Assembly: GCA_900074885.1 (NCBI GenBank)
Contig: FJUW01000031.1
Location: 126,634 to 190,633 of the forward strand
Direction: 5' to 3'
Length of the DNA: 64,000 nucleotides
DNA from: Rhynchosporium graminicola
Lineage: Eukaryota > Ascomycota > Leotiomycetes > Helotiales > Ploettnerulaceae
Shown piece by piece: positions 1-13,961 of this stretch; positions within the stretch are counted from its first letter, which is position 1; each line of letters opens with the position of its first letter. The position numbers and the translations under genes are program-made. The notes beneath the pieces are model-generated. The model was not told the DNA's origin. It did no database searches and worked only from the letters and a program-made list of their open reading frames with translations.

Positions 1-428
1 AGCAGGCATCTCAAGAGTATGTAAACGACTCTCCCCCCCCCCTCACACATTGACCCATCAGACCAGGTTCCTGACATCCTCAGATCTTGTTACGTTCAAA
101 GCTCAACAACATCTTGTCGGCTTGTACATGCAACGAGCTCAGTGTTCAATATCAACCTAGTACCTATTCATTCTTGCTTTCACCTACAGCACCGCGCTGG
201 ACGCCTCTATTTCTCTCGACATATCTCAACCCGAGTCACTTCGACTTGTGTAGAGCATCAGTCTTTGTGCATATACTCAACGATTTTGATTCTCCGGAAC
301 ACCACTCTCTACTCAAAGCATATATAGCTTCTATATCTTCGATATTATCCTAATTCGCTTAAGAATTCTCACTCTTTTCCCGCTTCACCCTACTCAACCC
401 ACTTCGAGATACTGAGAAGGAATTCACA
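1..428 (+). promoter_or_regulatory. upstream region of the C2H2 gene
   Basis: This stretch precedes the zinc-finger gene. It holds an uninterrupted C tract near 31-41 and a C/T-rich, gene-like leader. Small open frames here have no recognisable product and are most likely leader sequence. No defined promoter element can be named with confidence. Confidence 0.35.
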
Positions 429-1841
<1,413 letters not shown>

Positions 1842-3447
1842 TGGGTTTTAGTTAACCTGGTATATCAAGTTCAACATTAGCATCAATCATATTGATCATC
1901 AGCAGCAACCTTCCTTTTGCATCATTAGCAATTGTAATAATACACCGACCAGCTTATACCCCTCCGAAGAGAGAAGGAACACAGGACCATCTTTCTTCCT
2001 CGACAATAATCAAACAAACAAAAAACAAGTAGTCGCAAAAGCGTTCCTTGGATCCTTCATCCTTCCATTCTGCATTCGAGTCTCGAACTCGTTGTAATTC
2101 TATCACGAGCCACGATTGCATATATCAGTACCATACTTCTATACGCACACATACTTAAACCAGCAATGATTCGACAGAGATGCACATGCACTCCTGCCCT
2201 CATCATCATTGCTGTTCATCACTCCGTTGTCCACCAGAAGCGTATATCCCTCACGGGACCCCGGGGCGGCCTTGTGTCTTTTGGCCATCATCGCTTAGGG
2301 CGTTCAACTTCGCTTTGCTTTGTCTTGATCCCTATCCTTCAATTCATTGTCATCGACCTATATTCCGTACAATCTTGTTTTCTTTATCTGTCTAGGTGTT
2401 CAGGTTGGATATTCAGATTTGCTTCTTCATCTTGTGATTAATTTATCTTGTCACAGATGCATATCCATCATACATACACCATACATGTAATTCATGCTGC
2501 CACTGAGCATACACATACACACACGCAATACGAAAAGCACGAAGAGAAGACGAGAAAGGAATTTACTTACTACCTATTCCTCTTATTGTTAATGTTTTGC
2601 TCTTCTTTTTTCTTTTTTATGTCTGCATATGTCGGCTGAACGGTGGAAAGGCGATCTGGCGGGGGTCATGGGGATAAGATATTGAAAGATGAACGAGAGA
2701 CGATTTCTGAGGATCAGTGGATGAACATAACATGTACAATAGTCGCGCGCGGCCTTGTTGTCATTAATGCTTTGCAATGCGAAATATGGGTGGAAGGGAA
2801 AATTCTTGCGAATGTTCTATGTATCTGTATTAGCTAGTACGCAAGCAAATAAAAGCAGTAAAAATTACACTGGTTCCATTGAAATGTGATCGTCAAAGGA
2901 AATAACGTGACATTCGTGAATCTGAACTTACAAGTTCTGGCGAAAAACCGCATCTTGGCATTTAAAAGCAGTAACTTCTGAGAGAATTAGGATGTACATG
3001 GTGAGGATTCCTTGATTATCTCGGCACTTGCTTCAAGTCTTCAACCAGACACTTTCATGAGTTGAGAATAAGTTAACCTTAATCAAACATAAACACTGAA
3101 CCAGACAGCCAGAGACGAGCTACCTACTGTGAGGCGAAGAAAACAACACGAAATGCACCATGCCAAATTTGGCTAGACCAAGATTTAGACCTGATACATC
3201 ACTAGTGCTTAATTAGATGTCAACTTCTAGCCTCGACCGCATCATTCATTTGCCTGGCCTCAACATCTGGTATCGTCACGACGCCCTTACCTTTTGACAC
3301 ATATTTTCTTTTGTCGGTGTTCGTGTGGGCATTCTACATTCACTATTTGCTGTCCGACACGACAGGTCCACGTGGAGGAGTGATTACATATAGGACTGTG
3401 GAAGGCGGTGGAAGTGTTGACTGTTGAGACCGATCAGGAGCGCGATC
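1842..3447. other. intergenic region, no gene seen
   Basis: Between the zinc-finger stop and the Yme1 start. It probably holds the 3' UTR of the first gene and the promoter of the second. There is a short CA-rich run near 2508-2530 and a T-rich run near 2605-2620. Frames at 2166-2441, 2448-2639 and 2643-2837 look like chance frames. I see no RNA gene. Confidence 0.5.
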
Positions 3448-6108
3448 ATGGCTTTCCAAGCTTCTGCTTTGCCAGTAAGGACTTCTGATATGGAGGATGG
3501 AAGCGGCTGTATAGATGGATTGGACAGGAAAACGCTGATGATATCGATGTAGGGTTTGGCAGCAGCTACTACGGAGATGTGGCCCGCGATGTCGAATGCG
3601 ATGAATGCGCCATGGAGAGTCTTCGCTCGGCAAAAGCCAAGTATATCTTTATCCAAAACGAGCAAGTGTAGGGACTCTGGAGTGCAGACTGAGATTGTAT
3701 CTGCAGCGCCACTGGTATGTATTTTCATTTCCAGTATACTGCTTTTCGATTCAATCTACTAACGACACCCTCTAGCTGTCAACCAGATCTGAACTATCCG
3801 ACTGTTTGCGAGACCTCCCAGCGAACTTCTCATCCAGGATGACTCCTCGGATATCTGCGCAGACCTCTCTCGGTATTCGGCATACCCTCGCAGCAATACC
3901 AAAAGGTATATTCGCTGCTGCAAACCCGATTGCCCGCCGTGCATTATTGCCTTCGCAGATACGTCGGATGTCTACAGGACTCTTCCGAAGTCAGTTTCAA
4001 AAATCGAGTATGGGATTGGTTGGATTTCAGAAGCGAACACTGTCTGGCAACAATATGTCTCAGAGCACACTCGCCCATTTGGAGGAAACGGCCAACAACA
4101 ACCCGAACAGCGCAACCTCACAATATGCCTTTTACCAAGCCTTGATACGTGCCGATATGCCAGCCATTATCGTGGAGAGATACGAGACAAACCAATTCGC
4201 TTCCAACACTGCGTCGGATAACCTGTACTATCGGGCTTTGGGAATGCTAGGCAAAAATGGATCTGTGGCAAATACCAATCACTTTAGCGGACAAAATGGC
4301 AACACCGCTCGACGACAGGCCGTTGGACAAGCAGTCACTGCTCATTCTCGAGGCGCCAATATTGCAATTTCCCAGGGAGCAAATACTGGTGATGGCGCCA
4401 AGGAAGGACCTCTTCATGTCTTGGTTCAGGAAACTATCGGCGGCACAATCTTCAAATGGTTCAAGTTCCTTGCTTACTTTGGTCTCTTTACCTATCTCAG
4501 CTTAGTTGTCGTTTCGTTGATTATTGAGACTTTCCAAGTTTTCAAGAAGACCGGAGGAAAGACGGACAATGAAGCTAAGGCTGAACACCAGAATGTGCGA
4601 TTCTCAGACGTCCACGGCTGCGACGAGGCAAAGGAGGAACTCCAGGAATTGGTTGATTTCTTGAAGAGTCCCGAGAAGTTCGCTACGCTTGGTGGAAAGC
4701 TTCCCAAGGGTGTCTTGCTCGTCGGTCCTCCTGGTACTGGAAAAACGCTTCTCGCACGCGCTGTTGCTGGCGAAGCCGGTGTCCCGTTCTTCTTTATGTC
4801 GGGATCTGAGTTCGACGAGGTTTACGTTGGTGTTGGAGCTAAGCGTGTCCGTGAACTATTCGCAGCTGCGAAAGGAAAACAACCTGCCATCGTCTTCATC
4901 GACGAGCTTGATGCCATAGGAGGAAAGCGAAATGCTCGTGACGCCGCCTATGTCAAACAGACCCTCAATCAATTGCTTACCGAACTGGACGGCTTTGAGC
5001 AGAATAGTGGAGTCATTATTCTTGCAGCGACAAATTTCCCCGAGCTTTTGGACAAGGCTCTTACTCGACCTGGACGATTCGATCGAAACGTCGTCGTTGG
5101 TCTTCCAGACGTTCGTGGCAGAATGGCAATCCTGAAACATCACATGAAGAACGTAACATCTGGCGCTGATGTCAGTCTTGAAGTCCTGGCTGCTGCTACC
5201 CCTGGCTGCTCCGGAGCCGAACTGGAAAACATTATCAACCAGGCCGCCGTACATGCTAGTAAGGCCAAAGCTCAATCTGTGAACATGCTCGACTTCGAGT
5301 GGGCTAGAGACCGAGTCATGTGGGGCGCCGAGAAGAAGGGCATGTTTATTACACCAGAAGAGAAGGAGACTACTGCATATCACGAAGCTGGTCATGCTCT
5401 GGTCATCATGTTCACACCCGGCTTCAACCCTCTCCATAAGATCACTATCCTGCCCCGTGGTCAGGCACTGGGAGTGACCATGCATTTGCCAAAGATGGAC
5501 AAGTACTCGCAGGGAAAAGATGAGTACCAGACACAGCTTGATGTTTGTCTCGGAGGAAAGGTTGCTGAGGAAATCAAGTACGGAGCCGACAGAGTCACCA
5601 GTGGTGTTTCAAGCGTTAGTGATTCCGGCCTCTCCATCCACAAACCTGATACTGACTTGTACTACAGGACCTCCAAAAGGCGACACAGGTGGCATACGCA
5701 ATGGTAACAATGTTCGGCATGTCTGACAAACTTGGCAACGTCGACCTCGCGTCCAATCATGACTCATTGTCAGCCGGTACGCGAGAATTGATTGAGTCAG
5801 AAGTTCGTCGCCTTATCGATGAAGGAAGGGAACGTGCCATGAAACTCCTGCTCAGTAAGCGCAAGGAACTGGACTTGCTCGCTAAGGCTCTTATCGAGCA
5901 CGAGACACTCGATAAGGACGAAGCATTCAAGGTCATCAAAGGCGAAAAGCTCGACAAGAAACTCATCTTACCATCCGCAGGCATCAAACTTCCTGAGGTC
6001 CAAACCCCTATCTCGGGAGGTGGAATGCCAAACCTCCCTCCCATTCCTGGGAGCCAGCCGGAGAAGCCAGCCGACAAAGGACCCCCTGCTGGAGGAGCGG
6101 TTGCGTGA
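3448..6108 (+). CDS. yme1: mitochondrial i-AAA protease, Yme1 family
   Basis: Proposed exons: 3448-3474 (nine codons), 3553-3714, 3776-5614 and 5668-6108, giving about 822 aa. Introns are 78, 61 and 53 bp, all in phase 0. The N-terminus is basic and Ser/Ala-rich, fitting a mitochondrial presequence. One hydrophobic segment near residues 285-305 would anchor it in the inner membrane with the catalytic part facing the intermembrane space. The AAA module shows Walker A GPPGTGKT (about 380-387), Walker B FIDELDAI, the pore motif YVGVGA and the SRH region ending RPGRFDR. The M41 metalloprotease zinc site HEAGH is at about 599-603. It degrades unfolded inner-membrane and intermembrane-space proteins as a hexamer. 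The last intron restores the frame from GVSS into the M41 helix region. A start at 3839 (about 738 aa) is the alternative if the first two exons are wrong. Confidence 0.93.
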
Positions 6109-6790
6109 GGTTCTGAATGAAGTGAGATTGTACGAGGAAAAATCACTGCTCATTGGAGGCGTTAAGGTGAGAATATGATGTCATACCTGCTTTGCGTTGT
6201 ACACAAATCGTGCCCTATATTTAAGCATTCGGCAGCAAGTGGACAGGTAGTTGATAGACTGCTATGCTATAGCGTAAAAAAGCCCTTTCTTTTGTGAGAA
6301 ACCAGGGTGAAGCGATGAGGAAGCGGATTTGAGCGGTGAGGATGAAGGGGACGTCCTTTGTACTGTGTAGGATAGCTAAGATAGCGTGAATGCAATGGTC
6401 GATTCCATTTTGTTAATGTTGAGCTGGTTTAAATGCTAGTCACTATTGTGAGGTTTATTTAACATTTTAGTACTGCTACGGAGCCAACTGAACCAGTATC
6501 CAGTAATTCAATACTATTTATCATATCCTTATTACATCTATTCGTCTATGCTGATTTGTTGAAGCATACTATGCCGATTTGGCAATTGCTTCGAATATAT
6601 GCCAAGGTCTTAGCGCCACCCGTGACTTGGAAGCTATTTGATGACGACCTAGCGAAAGCTCGTACTATGTTGCTTTCCAGCGACGACGACCCTCAACCCA
6701 TCCACCCACCCTAAACGAAGCTCTTGAAGCTCTCGAAACTACAACAAACCATTGCAAAAGACTTCGGGCACCACCCGAGACCTTGCCGCC
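6109..6790. other. intergenic region between yme1 and vph1
   Basis: A non-coding spacer of 682 bp with AT-rich 3'-UTR-like sequence and then the promoter of the V-ATPase gene. No RNA gene, repeat or reading frame of note is visible. Confidence 0.5.
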
Positions 6791-9537
6791 ATGGTACACC
6801 ACGAGGATACCATGTTTCGGTCTGCGGACATGAGCATGGTGCAGCTGTATATTGCCAATGAAATCGGACGCGAGATAGTGAACGCCCTGGGCGAGATTGG
6901 GCAGATCCAGTTCCGCGACGTATGTTCGCTTGAGAAGGTATTGAAGCTTTCGGCTGATGATTAATGCAGCTCAATTCCGATGTTACAGCTTTTCAGCGAA
7001 CATTTACTCAGGAGATTAGAAGACTCGATAATGTCGAGAGACAGCTTCGTAGGTTTCCGATGGGATCGTGGTGTCAATACCTGCTGATTATTGGAAAGGT
7101 TTCTTTTACACGCAGATGGAAAAGGCTGGCATTCCTCTCCGCAAGATTGATCTCGATGTCGATACACTCGCTGCCCCGTCCGCTTCGGAAATTGACGAGT
7201 TGGCCGACCGCAGTCAGAGCCTTGAACAACGTGTCGCTTCGCTGCAGGATAGTTACGAGACATTGAAGAAGAGGGAGGTGGAGCTGACCGAGTGGCGATG
7301 GGTATTGAGGGAGGCAGGAGGATTCTTCGACCGGGCACATGGCAATACGGAGGCGATTAGAGCTTCGAATGATGATGATGATGCACCACTTCTTGCGGAC
7401 GTTGAGCAGCCTGCTCAGAATGGCGATGCCGAACGCTCTTTCTCTGTTATGAATATCGGTTTCGTGGCTGGTGTTATTCCTAGAGATCGAGTGGCTGCTT
7501 TCGAGCGCATCCTGTGGAGGACACTGAGAGGTAATCTTTATATGAACCAATCCGAAATCCCGGAGCCACTCGTCGACCCTACAAACAACGAAGCTGTCAA
7601 CAAAAATGTCTTTGTTATCTTCGCACACGGAAAGGAGCTCATTGCCAAGATCAGGAAGATCTCCGAGTCATTGGGTGCAGATCTTTACAGTGTTGATGAG
7701 AACAGTGATTTGAGGAGGGATCAGATCCATGAGGTCAACACACGACTTGGCGACTTGGGCAATGTTCTGGGCAACACAAGGTCGACACTCGACGCAGAGC
7801 TCGCACAAATTGCCCAGAGCTTGGCTGCTTGGATGGTGATCATCAAGAAGGAGAAGGCCGTCTATCAGACGTTGAATTTGTTCTCCTATGATCATGCCAG
7901 GAAGACCTTGATTGCTGAGGCCTGGTGCCCGACAAATTCCTTGCCTTTGATCAAGTCCACTCTTCACGATGTCAACAACCGGGCTGGACTTTCAGTTCCC
8001 TCGATTATCAATGAGATTCGAACGAACAAGACTCCTCCCACCTATCAGAAGACGAACAGATTCACAGAGGGATTTCAGACTATTATTAACGCTTACGGAA
8101 CAGCCAAGTACCAGGAAGTTAATCCCGGTCTGCCTACCGTTATCACCTTTCCTTTTCTCTTCGCAGTCATGTTCGGTGACTTCGGGCACGGGTTCATCAT
8201 GTTTGCTGCTGCTGCGGCCATGATCTACTGGGAGAAGCCTTTGAAGAAGGTTCGTGATGAGCTTTTTTCTATGGCGTACTATGGACGGTACATCATGTTG
8301 ATGATGGGTATCTTCTCGATGTACACCGGTCTAATCTACAACGATGTCTTCTCCAAGTCCCTCTCTATCTTTCCCAGCGCCTGGCAGTGGAACGTGCCTG
8401 AGGGATGGAAGGAAGGAGCAGTCATTACCGCATCCTTGAAGGGTAACTACAGATATCCGTTCGGTCTCGATTGGATGTGGCACGGAACTGAGAACGATCT
8501 TCTCTTTTCCAACAGTTACAAGATGAAGCTCAGTATCCTTATGGGTTGGTGCCATATGACTTATTCGCTATGCCTATCCTACATCAACGCTCGTCACTTC
8601 AAGACTCCTATTGATATATGGGGTGTCTTTGTCCCTGGTATGATCTTCTTCCAGGGTATTTTCGGATACCTGGTCTTCACCATCATTTACAAGTGGTGCA
8701 TCGACTGGAATGGCATTGGCGCATCCCCACCTGGACTGTTGAACATGTTGATCTACATGTTCTTGTCTCCTGGAAACGTCGACCCCGCAGATCAGTTATA
8801 CGCCGGTCAAGGTACCGTTCAGTTATTCCTGGTTCTCATCGCTGTTGTTCAAGTTCCGATCCTGCTCTTCCTTAAGCCATTCTACCTTCGTCACGAGCAT
8901 ATGAAGGCTCGCGGAAAGGGATACCGAGGTCTTGGAGAGACATCCCGTGTCAGTGCCATGGATGGAGACGATGATGATAGCAATACTTTGGACGGTAGAG
9001 CCAGCATGAATAGCGATGGTGACGGCGTTGCCATGATCACTCAAGACCTCGGAGGCGATGAAGAGCATGAAGAGTTTGAGTTTAGTGAGGTTATGATCCA
9101 TCAAGTTATCCACACCATTGGTAAGTCCTTGCCTTCGCTGTCTTCGGCTGTCATTATACAATGAATACAACTAACCACCTTTTACAGAATTTTGCCTCAA
9201 TTGCGTCTCCCACACCGCGTCCTATCTCCGTCTCTGGGCCCTGTCACTTGCCCATCAACAACTCTCCGTGGTCCTCTGGTCGATGACTCTCGCCAACGGC
9301 CTCGCCGTCACCGGTCCTCTCGGTGTTTTCATGGTCGTCGTGACTTTCTACGTCTGGTTCTTCCTTTCCGTTGCCGTTCTCGTTGTTATGGAAGGTACGA
9401 GTGCCATGTTGCATTCGCTGAGATTGCATTGGGTTGAGGCGATGAGCAAGCACTTTTTGGGTGATGGAATTCCGTTTGAGCCATTTAGTTTCAAGACGAT
9501 GTTGGAGGAGGACGAGCAGGCTGCTGAAATCAGCTAG
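6791..9537 (+). CDS. vph1: V-type proton ATPase subunit a
   Basis: Exons 6791-6919, 6970-7048, 7099-9120 and 9188-9537 give 859 aa, close to the usual length of about 840-860. Introns are 50, 50 and 67 bp; the second has a GTAGGT donor and the acceptor after GGAAAG, which restores the family pattern [13 protein letters not shown]. The N-terminal half is the cytosolic stalk domain (opening with [21 protein letters not shown]); the C-terminal half has about eight membrane helices. An acidic loop lies near residues 680-720. The segment [14 protein letters not shown] carries the essential Arg that faces the c-ring. Subunit a couples ATP hydrolysis to proton transport at vacuole and Golgi/endosome membranes. 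One copy normally serves both locations in filamentous fungi. The start is taken at 6791, with CCGCC just before the ATG, a good context. Confidence 0.97.
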
Positions 9538-9807
9538 GGCGGCGTGTACTTAGCTTGCGCAGCTTGGCTTGAGCTCGATGTCTCCTCTAAGGGACCGGTG
9601 GAGAGCTGGCTGGGTTGAGTGAGTATGCTGTTTCGTTTGCGGCTGTACCTAGACCCTTTTTGTAGAAATATTGTCATCCTAAACTATCTCGTGCTGTTTC
9701 CCTACCCCTACGCTGTTTGGTGAATATTATAGCTCGGTAAGTGCAGCTTGTTTACCTAGAGAAACATGAACACCATGGCCAAACTTAATTTGATAACCAT
9801 TCGAGCT

Positions 9808-9955
9808 TACTCGATTCGAAGTGATTAACAGGTTTAGACACTGTTCGATTAGATCAGGTAGATGTCGTTCTGTCCCGTCCGTACTCGGTTCGAATAAGTA
9901 ACAGACAGGTTCGGACACCATTGGATTAGATCAGGTCGTCCCGTCCCGTCCGTAG
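9808..9955. repeat. imperfect 75-bp tandem duplication
   Basis: Two units, about 9808-9882 and 9883-9955. Both begin ACTCG-TTCGAA, share ATTAGATCAGGT in the middle and end with CCCGTCCGTA. The differences are scattered and the second unit is slightly shorter. It lies in the spacer 3' of vph1; function is unknown. Confidence 0.6.
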
Positions 9956-10790
9956 CACGTATTCCACCCCAAGGTTAAACTTTCTTTTCCTTTCTCAGAT
10001 TGGTGCCCAAGAAGTGGGGGGGGGGAAGGGCGAGTATGGGACATGAAGAATCGAGATATGAGGATGCCACGAGATCATTGTACAGCTCTGATTCGTCCCA
10101 ATGCAAGACTTTCCTATCATCCACGACTTCCCAAACCTAATAGTGGAACACCTTTGTCGGAAGGGAAGGGGGGTCTTTTTGACTTTTCGTACTGAAGGGG
10201 AGGGAGGTACTTCTACATTTGGGAGGTGGGCGAAGTAGCAGCAGCTGAAGTTGGAAAATGCGGAGGATACATGCGCGACCCGGCTATCTTCTTGGTCTTC
10301 CCAGTCTGTTGTGAGGAATTGGGATGATGACTCGCAGGTAGACTGTATATATGTGTGTTTATGTAACTTATATAACTTCTGTATATGGTATTATAGGTTG
10401 ATGGCTACGTTTCTGTCTACTGTGCAAGAAAGTTTCACCGCTGGCGTGTAGGTAGGTGTTGTAGGTGGGTGAGTTGTGCAGGAGCATGCGGCCTTTGGCG
10501 GGGTGAGGTGAGGTGAGGTGGACACCCCCACACTTTCACCCCTCTTTACGTTTTCTCCTTCCTGTTAGATCACTTGGCCCCTCTACTCCTTCACCTCCAT
10601 CGTGTTCCTCTTTTACCTGACTTTCTTTCTCTGCGGTCTTGACATCGGCAATTCAATTATTTTGACTTTTAGAATAAGGGATCTAATTCCTTGGCTTTGA
10701 ATGCAGCTCTAGAAATAGGTACGCAAGCCTTCCTCCACGAGCCAGCAAACACCATCACCAGAACGGCCTTCTTTCTCCACACAGCCTCTC

Positions 10791-10814
10791 TACCTACCTA
10801 CCTACCTACCTACC
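10791..10814. repeat. (TACC)6 microsatellite in a promoter
   Basis: Six perfect TACC units, about 55 bp upstream of the aminotransferase ATG, probably inside its 5' UTR. Confidence 0.75.
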
Positions 10815-10868
10815 TAAAGTTACACCTGCTCTTCGACCTACAAACTACATCATCAAGCATCAGCCAAG

Positions 10869-12820
10869 ATGGCAGAATCAGCACGCGAAATCCTTAGGGG
10901 CATGGGCATTTCCAACCGCAAGTTCTCTATGAACCGCAATACTGGCACACCGCGTGTCTCGACTAAGGCGGCTAGAAGGTTCAGTACGCATGATCCCAGT
11001 GCTAATGGTATGTTTGATACTTCTTTCCTTCACATATGGGAAAGTCATGGGTTGGGCGGGAGTTTGAGAGGTTGTGCCCGTCGAGAGTTCGGATGGAGGG
11101 GTAGGAATGGAGGCACGGATCAGAGGGAGATGTTTGAGGGAGTGTGGAGGAAGGGAAAGGAATCGAAAGCTTCGAAGTGTCTACAGATTGGAACTCGTAC
11201 TGGCAGATGAAGACAGACTATACATCGCTCCAAGAAAGTCTGCTAACTCTCTGAGCACAGAAACCACCTCAACGATCCACAAGCAATTCCGAAATGCCCA
11301 CGAAGGACATCGTCCCCACGCAGGTCTCGACCCAACCCGTGCTTCCACTGGCGTGATCTGGTGTACCGAACGTGCTTATGAGCACGGTTTTCTCGAAGAG
11401 CCCGAACTATGGGCAAACCTTGGTCAAGGAGCTCCCGAAGTCGACGACGAGATCGAAGGATCCTTCGAGCGTCCTCACACCATCGACATCACGATGGCTG
11501 GCCGAGAATACGGCCCTACTGCTGGTATCAAGAGTTTGAGAGCTGCGGTGGCAAATCTGTACAATGTGCATCATAGAGAGGGGAAGAAGAGTCTCTACAG
11601 TTGGGAGAATGTGTGTATTGTGCCTGGTGGAAGGGCCGGGTTGATTCGCATTGCGGCGGTGTTGAATAATGCGTATTTGGGGTTCTTCATCCCGGATTAT
11701 ACGGCGTATAATGAGATGTTGTCGCTGTTCAAGAACGTGAGTCTGCTCATTCCTCCCGTTGGGTTTTTATCTGTGGACGAGGGGGATGGCGGGGTACTTG
11801 TTTACTTCTCTCTACTTTTGGTAGAGGGGTAGCCAAGTCCCCCCTCCTTGGCAGGGGTCTTTTGATTACAGTACACTTCCGACGATCCAGGAACACAAGC
11901 TGATCACTTTACTTGCAGTTCGCAGCAATCCCCTCCCCTCTCTCAGAAGAAGATGGATACCACATCAACCCAGATAAGATCGCCGAGGAAATTGCCCGCG
12001 GCACTTCCGTCATCCTAACGTCCAATCCACGTAACCCTACCGGCAAAGTTGTCAAGAATCCAGAACTAGCAGAGATCCAGAACATCTGTCGTGATCGTGC
12101 TACGCTGGTCATGGACGAGTTCTACGGCGGTTACAATTACACCAGTGATTGTGATGGCACGACGATCAGTGCCGCTGAGAATGTGGATGATGTTGATGAG
12201 GATGATGTGTTGATTATTGATGGGTTGACTAAGCGATTCAGACTTCCTGGGTGGAGGATTGCGTGGATTGTTGGTCCTAAGGTACGTTTCTTATCTACTT
12301 TCTGGGATGGGAAAGAGACATGGTTTTGATACAGTACTGACGAACACAGGAATTCATCCAAGCCATCGGATCCTGTGGTTCCTACCTCGACGGCGGCGCC
12401 AATGTCCCCTTCCAAGAAGCAGCTATCCCCATGCTCGAGCCCACCAAAGTCCGCACCGAAATGAAAGCTCTCCAAACGCACTTCCGCGAAAAGCGTGACT
12501 ACGTCGTTGAGCGTTTGCGCGGTATGGGGTTCAAGATCGGCACCGTTCCCGACTCAACTTTCTATCTCTGGCTCGACCTCGAAGGACTTCCAGACCAGAT
12601 CTCTGACGGATTGAATTTCTTCCAGGCTTGTTTAAGCGAGCGGGTCATTGTCGTGCCGGGTATCTTCTTCGATTTGAACCCAAGTAAGAGGAGAGATCTG
12701 TTTGATAGTCCCTGTCATCATTTCGTCCGGTTCTCGTATGGACCGAAGATGGAGACTCTGAAGATGGGATTGGACGGTATTGAGAGAGTTGTGAAGAAGT
12801 ATGCTACTGTTGGTAAGTGA
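10869..12820 (+). CDS. PLP-dependent class I/II aminotransferase
   Basis: Exons 10869-11007, 11261-11736, 11919-12281 and 12350-12820 give 482 aa. The introns are 253, 182 and 68 bp, the first two long for this window. Fold type I signs: REYGPTAGIKSLR near the substrate/cofactor site, VPGGRAGLI (PLP-phosphate loop), SNPRNPTGK (conserved Asn and Pro), VMDEFYGGY (Asp that pairs with the PLP ring nitrogen and Tyr) and DGLTKRFRLPGWRIAW, where K is the Schiff-base lysine and the following R binds phosphate. The C-terminal domain has the FVRFSYGP motif with the carboxylate-binding Arg. It should transfer an amino group between an amino acid and a 2-oxo acid in the cytosol; the substrate cannot be told from sequence, and an aromatic amino acid is one option. 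Next to it lies a transposon, then a flavin monooxygenase on the same strand. A GTAAGT at the stop could start a further intron (see findings). Confidence 0.9.
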
Positions 12821-13790
12821 CGACGACTTTATTTGGTATTTCTTTCTCTGAGCTTGCACAGCAGACGGCGAGGACGCTGTGTCAAGTATTCTGAGTGGTT
12901 TTCAATTCAGCTCCGTCCAGTCGAGTTGAGTACCTCTAAGTTCGATCGAGGACGCCATACGCGCAACTGATATCAATCATGGCACTCGCGAAATAGATCG
13001 GTCTCTCACGCTGCCTGAGATTCGTTCTCCTTTTGGCCACTATGTTTTACAGCATCTGGGCTAGAGCTTTTGTGCCTCGCTTTTTTCGCGATACTCCAGC
13101 CGAATGGGGACGATGCCAAACTTCCCTTTCCATATGAGCCGGGGTTTTCTACTTCCTCCGACATGACTTACCTTCACCTCGATTAACTGACTGTGATTAG
13201 AATCCGACTCGGAATAAGCGCATCATCTCACTAAGCATTTCCAGTCGCTGCCATCCACGATGATTAGATACTGCACGGTAATCAGAGGATGACCATTGAC
13301 TAAAGAACGGTGAACAGTGTCGACAACAGATTGTCGACACCGTACTTTGGATACATGCTTTCGTAGCTGGTATTTGTAGTTGCATTGGATTGATGATCGT
13401 TGTCTTCATTCAGGCAGTAATCTTTACCCGGTGTCCATGGCCAATAGACAAAAATTGACTTTATGATTTCACTTCGACGTTGACATCGATAGTTTTTGTT
13501 CAAGTAATGCTACACGAGTCGTGTTGAAGTAGAAGTGGAAAGTCACGCACAATTTCCTTTTCTGGGTCTTTAGGCACATCACAAAACTTTACCAACGGCC
13601 AACGAGTCAGCATGTTCGAATGCATTTATCCGGCCATTATCGGTACAATCATTCTCCTCCAATTGCTTCAAGCCTGAAAATTATCCAGATTACCTTCCGG
13701 CTCATGCAAGTGTTCACATAACAAAACTAACGTCGGTGTCACAGGGTGGGTGGCACAATTCGATATTATATTTGGTATCAATTCTGTGTA
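12821..13790. other. intergenic region up to the transposon
   Basis: Just under 1 kb of normal composition with no convincing frame. The target-site TA of the pogo element is 13789-13790. Small frames at 13197-13409 and 13300-13503 (minus) look like chance. Confidence 0.5.
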
Positions 13791-13873
13791 CTAGCCGGTC
13801 CACCTCCAGTTTCGCTCGCCCACTCGCTTACTGTCGGATTAAGCAAATGCCACGTCCATGCAAATGCCACGCT
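13791..13873 (+). repeat. left terminal inverted repeat of the pogo element
   Basis: 83 bp, matching the complement of 23942-24024 with one C/T difference. Near its inner end it has two copies of GCAAATGCCACG separated by five bases, a likely transposase binding-site pair. Confidence 0.93.
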
Positions 13874-13961
13874 TTTCGATACCTAAAATCGCGTTTTACC
13901 ACCCAAATTGACCACTTTTGATATTACTACCAACATTCAGTTTTCATCAATTCTACCCAAA

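Larger units (their letters stand above)
9538..10868. other. intergenic region with simple repeats
   Basis: A 1.3-kb spacer. It contains an imperfect tandem duplication (9808-9955, listed separately), a G tract near 10015-10025, a GGTGA run near 10500-10520 and six TACC units at 10791-10814, just upstream of the aminotransferase start. The frame at 10251-10451 is not convincing. Confidence 0.5.

Noticed and set aside
2166..2837. Three small plus-strand frames
   Set aside because: They lie in 3'-UTR-like sequence with simple repeats and no family signs.
3384..3728. Minus-strand frame of 114 codons with protein-like look
   Set aside because: It lies opposite the proposed Yme1 first exons, whose frame, splice sites and joining into the protease make more sense.
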